The notes below the pieces were generated by a model that was not told the origin of the DNA, made no database searches, and saw nothing but the letters and a program-made list of their open reading frames with translations. The translations under genes and the position numbers were made by a program. Below are positions 59,765 through 64,000 of a DNA stretch of 64,000 nt, one piece after another. How positions within the stretch are numbered: the stretch's first letter is position 1; every line of letters begins with the position of its first letter. Origin of the DNA: Mucilaginibacter sp. (lineage in GTDB: Bacteria > Bacteroidota > Bacteroidia > Sphingobacteriales > Sphingobacteriaceae); the NCBI GenBank assembly GCA_028288305.1, contig JAQBOA010000085.1:26211-90210 (forward strand). Direction: 5' to 3'.

Positions 59765-59925
59765 AGTCGGGAAGTCCGAAAGTCAGGAAAGTCTGAAAGT
59801 AAAAAAATATTGTAGTGGGGAGTCGGGAAGTCTGAAAGTCAGTAAAGTCCGGAAGTAAAAGGTTTTTCCGAATATCCTTAAGAAGCCGGTCTATCTTCCG
59901 GACTTTACTGACTTTCAGACTTCTT
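59765..59925. repeat. Stutter hairpin, GTCCGAAA-type unit, with perfect 29-nt arms
   Basis: 59827-59855 (gaagtctgaaagtcagtaaa and onwards) is the exact reverse complement of 59895-59923 over 29 nt, with a 39-nt spacer. An earlier, less exact copy of the left arm is at 59765-59801. It lies between tig and the first GIN-domain gene on the same strand. Confidence 0.9.
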
Positions 59926-60648
59926 CTAATTAATTTTCTCTATTGATGAAGCGCCAGATTTATCATTGGTAACATTTGAAGGGTTGCCCCGATATTTAAC
60001 TTCAGAAGCGCCGCTGGAGTGCACACTTAATGAATTTAATACATTTACCTCACTATGGCCAATACCCGAAGTTTGAATATTACAGCTTCCTACTACAAAA
60101 TCTAATGCGTTGACTGTTCCGCTTCCGCTAAGATTTATATCATGCGATGTAGCCTGACCTTTTAAGTTTAACTCTGTTGCACCGCTGCCCCTGGTGGTTA
60201 CATTGGCCGCAGTTAAGTCCATAGTTACTTTGGTGGCGCCTGATAATTTGAAATGAAGGTCGTGTGCAGTTATCTTTCCATCCGACTCTACTTCTACCCC
60301 ACCCGATGCTTTTACTTCCTCCAAATTACGAATGCCAATATTGATTGTCATCTCACCTGTATTACAAATATTTCTGCGGGTATAAATAAGCAGCCTGTCG
60401 CCGCTTACATCCGTTTTAATGTACTTTAACAAATTATCGTCTGCAGTTATTTTGAGCGACAAAGAACTATCCTGTTTAAGCACAATCCTATACCCGCCCG
60501 AGATATCTATACTGGTAAAGTCGGATACTTTACGGGTTTCCGAAGTTTGTTTGCCTGAACCGCGCAAACAACTAAACCTGCACGATGATAAAACACAAAG
60601 CAAAACACCTGCAAGCAATACCAGTATTGTTAAATGTATCTTTTTCAT
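59926..60648 (-). CDS. GIN-domain (DUF2807) lipoprotein
   Basis: A 240-residue exported protein. LLAGVLLCVLSSCRFSC suggests a lipoprotein signal, with Cys23 as the likely lipidated residue. The rest is a GIN/DUF2807 beta-helix (SDFTSIDISGGYRIVLKQDS, then repeated short strands with Gly/Ser-Ala turns). These proteins are common in Bacteroidota and may be adhesive or surface proteins; their function is not established. A second GIN protein follows on the same strand, and the two are separated by a hairpin repeat. Confidence 0.85.
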   Translation of the reverse strand: MKKIHLTILVLLAGVLLCVLSSCRFSCLRGSGKQTSETRKVSDFTSIDISGGYRIVLKQDSSLSLKITADDNLLKYIKTDVSGDRLLIYTRRNICNTGEMTINIGIRNLEEVKASGGVEVESDGKITAHDLHFKLSGATKVTMDLTAANVTTRGSGATELNLKGQATSHDINLSGSGTVNALDFVVGSCNIQTSGIGHSEVNVLNSLSVHSSGASEVKYRGNPSNVTNDKSGASSIEKIN

Positions 60649-60701
60649 TTTTTATTATTTGGGACGACGGATGAATAATTTAAGTTACATCAAAAATAGA
60701 A

Positions 60702-60805
60702 AATTAGTTGATTAAGTTAGATTAGGTGAGCAGTTAAAAAAAAGTTGATCAAGTAATTTAACTTAATCAACTATTCACTTAATCAACTATTCACTTAATC
60801 AACTA
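60702..60805. repeat. Stutter hairpin, TTGATTAAG-type unit with 16-bp tandem repeats
   Basis: The left arm (60702-60759) has attagttgattaagtta and gttgatcaagtaattt. The right arm is cttaatcaactattca repeated 2.7 times (60762-60805). The third copy supplies the last three codons and the stop of the next gene. Confidence 0.85.
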
Positions 60806-61412
60806 AATCAGCAATTTGATCAAGTTCGTTTTTTGCAATGCTGACTGAAGCTGCTGTGCATGTTTGTGAAGCGTGTTGCATTACCAGGTTACTGTACTCA
60901 ATGTTTTGAGCATTGCTGTATTTTAAATCAGCTTCGGTTACTGTGCCGCTTAAATCGGCTTTAGCCTGGTCATTTACAGTTACACTTGCGCTATAAGCGT
61001 CTAAATTTAATTTTGCTGAGGCGTTATTATGTAGGTCGACATTAAATTCAATTTTTGAAATATCGCCAAATGATTTTACTTCGGCATTACCATAAGCGGA
61101 AACCGAACGAAGATCATATGCGGTAACCCATACTACCAACCTTTCGGCTTTGTATGATGAAATACGTAATACACCATTTTTGCTTTGAACTAATGCGCTT
61201 TCTGAATAGTATTTATTATAAACTTTTACCTGGTCTTTATTGCCATCGGAAATATACAGTTCCACGTTTCCGTAAACTTCTATTTTATTGATTGCGCTGA
61301 TGCCAGTTAAAACGGTTACGTTTTCGTTTTTTGCAGGTGCTGCGTTTGTTGTTTTTGCTATTCCTGCACTTAATACGAGTGCAGTGAATATGGTTAAGAA
61401 TGTAGTTTTCAT
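60795..61412 (-). CDS. GIN-domain (DUF2807-like) secreted protein
   Basis: A 205-residue protein with a signal peptide (1-24, ending NAAPA) and a DUF2807-like beta-helix (INKIEVYGNVELYISDGNKD, VTAYDLRSVSAYGNAEVKSF). Unlike its neighbour it has no lipobox Cys. The two are related and probably co-transcribed. The last residues (LVD and stop) come from a 16-bp tandem repeat, so the length of this protein may vary if the repeat number changes. Confidence 0.8.
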   Translation of the reverse strand: MKTTFLTIFTALVLSAGIAKTTNAAPAKNENVTVLTGISAINKIEVYGNVELYISDGNKDQVKVYNKYYSESALVQSKNGVLRISSYKAERLVVWVTAYDLRSVSAYGNAEVKSFGDISKIEFNVDLHNNASAKLNLDAYSASVTVNDQAKADLSGTVTEADLKYSNAQNIEYSNLVMQHASQTCTAASVSIAKNELDQIADLVD

Positions 61413-61601
61413 GGTTTGTTTTTATTTAATGTTTGATTATTAGTTTTTCTATTTTTTAAATACACTAATAAGACGGGCACCACGAAAAATCGTTACAGCA
61501 AAATGGCCTCTATTAGGCGTGGAGGCGGTTTTTGTCGGTAAAGCGGGGATTGGAGTCGGTGAAAAGGTGGAGGAAAGTTCATGGTTGATGGTTCATAGAT
61601 C

Positions 61602-61730
61602 ATGGCTTTGACATCATCAGAAAGGTTAGATGCCCACTTATTACAGCAATTGGCCAATGGAATTGAAAATCGCGAGTTTGACGATGACCTTGTCTTTTTA
61701 TTTTCGATTAATTCAAATATTACAAATTAA
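61602..61730 (+). CDS. Possible 42-codon ORF upstream of a toxin-antitoxin pair
   Basis: The ORF starts MALTSSERLDAHLLQQLANG and ends SINSNITN. It has no recognised family and no ribosome site to judge by. It may be a small gene, a remnant or chance. The flanks (61413-61601 and 61731-61770) hold no further feature that I can support. Confidence 0.2.
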   Translation: MALTSSERLDAHLLQQLANGIENREFDDDLVFLFSINSNITN

Positions 61731-61770
61731 GACGTTAAATTAGCAATTGCTTATTTATTATAGCAGCATT

Positions 61771-62061
61771 ATGATTCATAAAGTAATAGTTCCAAAAAAT
61801 CGTAAAGTAAATCTTTCATTTACTGTCCCGGAAGATTATGTTGGGGAAGAAATGGAAGTTATCGCCTTTATAAAAAAAGAAGGTCTATCTCAATCGGAAC
61901 CTGACAAGCTGCTCTCTCCTTCGTTGCATGCCTACCCTTTAACAAACCAGGAATTTATTGACTGGATTAACCAGGCTGAAACAATGCCCACTATTTCTTT
62001 AGAAGAAGCAAAAAACAAATGGACAAACAAACGGAAGCAACTACAACAACTTATCAAATAA
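61771..62061 (+). CDS. Antitoxin-like protein of a RelE/ParE pair
   Basis: A 96-residue protein, starting MIHKVIVPKNRKVNLSFTVP. Its N-terminal part is a small beta sheet and its C-terminal half (EEAKNKWTNKRKQLQQLIK) a basic helix, which fits an antitoxin with a toxin-binding helix. An ATG 24 nt upstream would add eight residues of no clear use. It overlaps the toxin gene by 43 nt, typical of such operons. I do not recognise a named family. Confidence 0.65.
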   Translation: MIHKVIVPKNRKVNLSFTVPEDYVGEEMEVIAFIKKEGLSQSEPDKLLSPSLHAYPLTNQEFIDWINQAETMPTISLEEAKNKWTNKRKQLQQLIK

Positions 62062-62370
62062 GGCTTTCGGAAAATACTGTTCAAAATATTGATGAAATAA
62101 CCGGTTACATTGCTTTTATTAATCATCAGCCATTGAATGCTATAAAAGTGGGTGATGCCTTTTTTGAAGCGATTGACAAAATAAAACAAAACCCATACGC
62201 CTTTAAAGAATGCGGGCTGATACCTACCAAATCAAAAATATACCGTCAAAAACTTTGTCTTAGCTGGTACATTGTTTAATAAAATTGTTACCCCTCAAAT
62301 TATTATCTTAGGTATTATCCACATATCCCGTAAACCATCTAAAACAAAGGCTTTAAGGAAAGTAAAATAG
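62019..62370 (+). pseudogene. RelE/ParE-type toxin, frameshifted
   Basis: The first frame (62019-62279) runs to LCLSWYIV then TAA. The C-terminal part of the family continues in the +1 frame from 62281 to the TAG at 62368-62370: KIVTPQIIILGIIHISRKPS, which is the usual last strand and helix of RelE/ParE toxins. Removing one A at 62278-62279 (gtttaataaaa to gtttataaaa) joins them into one protein of about 116 residues. So one inserted base has cut the toxin, which loses its C-terminal strand. A sequencing error is the alternative. The antitoxin upstream is intact. Confidence 0.75.
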
Positions 62371-62394
62371 CCAGTTAACAGACATTTTTCATCA

Positions 62395-62427
62395 CCACAG
62401 GGTTTCTATAGGAGAACCCTGCTGTGG
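62395..62427. terminator. Hairpin between convergent genes
   Basis: ccacagggtt faces aaccctgctgtgg across a short loop. It lies between the toxin remnant (+) and the oxidoreductase (-) and may end transcripts from both sides. Confidence 0.55.
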
Positions 62428-62434
62428 ACAGATT

Positions 62435-63289
62435 TTACTTACTGATTTGTTTGTAAACCGCGATAATATCTTCGTTACCCAACGCAGGCTCCGCATCCTG
62501 AAATGTTTGATAAGTAACTTCACCAAGCGGGGTTGAAAGGCCAATGCCCTTTGCGAGGCGCAGATCTTTTGCAATGTTGCTTAATGAAAACATGGCATTA
62601 AAGTTATTATTGATAATGGCCTCACCTTTTATTTTAATAAATGGACTGCCCAGTGCACTGTTATTGATGAGCGTCATGAGGTCTGTATTTTTAATACCAT
62701 TCTGTTGGGCAAAAACAACTGCCTCTGCCAACCCCTGGGCGTGTATGCCAAGTAAGGTATTGATAACCAGCTTTGCAGTGTTGCCTGCACCGGTATCGCC
62801 AACCAGCATGGCCATGCGGCCAATTTTTTCAAGTATTGGTTTAGCTTTTTCAAATGTGCTTTCATCACCACCTGCCATAATAACCAGCTGTGCTTCCTGG
62901 GCCTGCTTTACGCTGCCTGATACCGGTGCATCCAAATAATGATTGCCTTGCTGCTTACAGGCAGCAGCCATCTCCTTACTAATAGCGGGCGATACCGTGC
63001 TCATATTAATGATGATCTTGCCGCTGGTGGCTGCATTTAACAGGCCATTATCGCCTTTAAAAATATCGTTAATTGCTTTGTCATCAGTAACCATAACGAT
63101 CACTACCTCGGTCTGCTTTATCAAGGCAGCTGGGGTTGACGCAACACCGGCACCGCTTGCTTTTAAACTCTCTTCTTTTTCTTTACTGCGATTATATACG
63201 GTTACAGGATAGCCCGCTTTTATTAGTGATTGTGACATGGGGATACCCATTTTACCGAGCCCTATCCAGCCTATTTTTGTTGTGTTCAT
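62435..63289 (-). CDS. NAD(P)-dependent 3-hydroxyisobutyrate dehydrogenase-like oxidoreductase
   Basis: A 284-residue beta-hydroxyacid dehydrogenase. The Rossmann motif GWIGLGKMGIPMSQSLIKAGY (residues 8-28) is followed by the substrate-binding DAPVSGSVKQA and the catalytic Lys in GNTAKLVINTLLG (about residue 173). The family includes 3-hydroxyisobutyrate dehydrogenase, tartronate semialdehyde reductase and GLYR1-type glyoxylate reductases. I cannot tell the substrate. The Asn-Arg-Ser after the second strand (YNRSKEK) favours NADP. A TATATTTG -7 box lies about 44 nt upstream. Confidence 0.88.
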   Translation of the reverse strand: MNTTKIGWIGLGKMGIPMSQSLIKAGYPVTVYNRSKEKEESLKASGAGVASTPAALIKQTEVVIVMVTDDKAINDIFKGDNGLLNAATSGKIIINMSTVSPAISKEMAAACKQQGNHYLDAPVSGSVKQAQEAQLVIMAGGDESTFEKAKPILEKIGRMAMLVGDTGAGNTAKLVINTLLGIHAQGLAEAVVFAQQNGIKNTDLMTLINNSALGSPFIKIKGEAIINNNFNAMFSLSNIAKDLRLAKGIGLSTPLGEVTYQTFQDAEPALGNEDIIAVYKQISK

Positions 63290-63332
63290 GATTTTGTTAT
63301 TTAAGGTATGATGTACTAATTATAAGAAGTGG

Positions 63333-63340
63333 CAAATATA
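63333..63340 (-). promoter_or_regulatory. Candidate -7 box of the oxidoreductase gene
   Basis: The minus strand reads TATATTTG, with TTTTG upstream but at only 16 nt, shorter than the usual 19-21. Confidence 0.45.
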
Positions 63341-63502
63341 CATGAATGATCAACCGCAAAAGGAATGATTGGGTTTACGTTTACACCTTTATGACCATTT
63401 GAGTAACGGCAAAGCGAATAGAACCTATACGCAAAAGGAATAGGAAAACGAGGATAAATACTTGTTAAGGCATGTTTACCTGCCCGCTTACTTTATCCTA
63501 CC

Positions 63503-64000
63503 TTATAGAAAAAAAGCATTAGTGATAATGTCTACACTTAATTTATCGGTTGCTGTAGTACCCGCAGCAAGGCCATGAAACCAAATGGTATAAAGATAAC
63601 CAGGGTTAAAGTTAACCTTACTAAGAGTTGCCAGGACTGTACCTGTACCTGCCTGGTGAACTTCTAAATAGGCCGTATTTCCGGAGATTGGTACAAATGA
63701 TGAATATCCCTTGTACGATTTGTTGGCAACCAACACAGCGCCGCCTTTTACCACAAGATCTACCGCAGGTGCGTCGGGGCTGAGATTAACAAAACGGATG
63801 GCGGCATTGCCTGTAGTAGGCTTTGCGAGTGTATCTGTCAACAAAAGAACTCCCGGGTTGCTGACCGAATTGATCAGGAACAAAGAATAATTTGTGTTTT
63901 GAAGAAAGTTAGTAGTGTCGGTCAGGATTGTTTTAGATGTAGCATCGTTTAAAAAAGTAATCGAGTTCTTACCTGCATAAAGATCGAGATACGGGGAACT
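63503..64000 (-). CDS. DUF4397 domain protein, 5' end outside window
   Basis: The frame is open through the window edge, giving 165 residues of the C-terminus. RFVNLSPDAPAVDLVVKGG followed by beta strands matches DUF4397, and the upstream stretch SSPYLDLYAGKNSITF looks like part of another such repeat. DUF4397 proteins are exported beta-sandwich proteins of unknown role, common in Bacteroidota, often anchored as lipoproteins. An internal TTG at 63881-63883 is not the true start, since the frame continues upstream of it. Confidence 0.8.
   Translation of the reverse strand, partial: SSPYLDLYAGKNSITFLNDATSKTILTDTTNFLQNTNYSLFLINSVSNPGVLLLTDTLAKPTTGNAAIRFVNLSPDAPAVDLVVKGGAVLVANKSYKGYSSFVPISGNTAYLEVHQAGTGTVLATLSKVNFNPGYLYTIWFHGLAAGTTATDKLSVDIITNAFFL

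Noticed and set aside
62280..62434. A separate small gene after the toxin
   Set aside because: The open stretch 62281-62370 is the frameshifted end of the toxin and the rest is a hairpin.
63503..63883. A complete 126-residue protein starting at TTG
   Set aside because: The frame stays open to the window edge and the extra residues look like another DUF4397 strand region, so the gene is longer and truncated.

Overview
This 64 kb window reads as the chromosome of a Bacteroidota bacterium, most likely in the Sphingobacteriaceae (Mucilaginibacter or Pedobacter-like). The reasons are the gene families present (DUF4290, GIN/DUF2807 and DUF4397 proteins, TPR-type sensor kinases, a LytS/LytTR pair, Bacteroidota-type AMP nucleosidase), low G+C with A/T-rich intergenic DNA, an almost complete lack of Shine-Dalgarno sequences, and several matches to the Bacteroidota sigma-A promoter (TTTG, about 20 nt, TAnnTTTG). 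Assignment to genus is inference. I found no rRNA, tRNA, CRISPR array, prophage or intact insertion sequence.

Layout. 1-4.6 kb: a truncated metallophosphoesterase, a YceI-like protein, a dihaem cytochrome c, a LytTR regulator/LytS kinase pair and a DoxX protein. 4.7-8.9 kb: a formate-dehydrogenase-like molybdoenzyme operon (fdhD, DUF7009, fdhF-like) and a DinB protein. 9.2-13.4 kb: a methionine operon (metY, metX, hom) behind a promoter, a SAM riboswitch and an unannotated 38-codon ORF ending Cys-Ile-Cys-Cys-Cys-Cys-stop. 13.5-21.7 kb: four tandem paralogous histidine kinases with no response regulator. 21.8-36.5 kb: envelope and housekeeping genes (GT87 transferase, E2 acyltransferase, cinA, lptD, amidase, MlaD-like, rnz, STAS, purC, phoH, SAM hydroxide adenosyltransferase). 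36.5-42.3 kb: an ABC exporter, two nucleotidyltransferase cassettes (one a clear HepT/MntA pair) on either side of bioB, and mgtE. 42.3-48.8 kb: mgtA behind a long leader with a rare perfect Shine-Dalgarno, yigZ, DUF4290 and murA. 48.9-52.2 kb: two tandem GT39 transferases. 52.3-59.7 kb: an orphan antitoxin-like gene, a TPR protein, a CBS-type PLP enzyme, AMP nucleosidase, clpX, clpP and tig. 59.9-64 kb: two GIN-domain proteins, a toxin-antitoxin locus with a frameshifted toxin, a 3-hydroxyisobutyrate-dehydrogenase-like enzyme and a truncated DUF4397 protein.

The two most interesting signals are not ordinary genes. First, the metY leader stacks a SAM riboswitch on a poly-cysteine leader ORF whose stop codon touches a hairpin. 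This suggests dual sensing of SAM (the product) and charged tRNA-Cys (sulfur supply). Second, about sixteen intergenic gaps carry what I call stutter hairpins: runs of a degenerate 7-10 nt unit, a unique spacer, then the same run inverted. The unit differs between loci (GTCATTG, AATCAAGAT, AAAGGTGA, GTCCGAAA, TATCAAGT, TTTGAAAA, GTCCATGG and others). Some arms run into the stop codons of neighbouring genes, one 47-nt stretch is identical at two loci 41 kb apart, and one hairpin has a different palindromic element nested inside it. Three further palindromic elements (a 'gtcatttcga' type, a 'gtcattgcgag' type and a 'cctctcc' type) also lie between genes.
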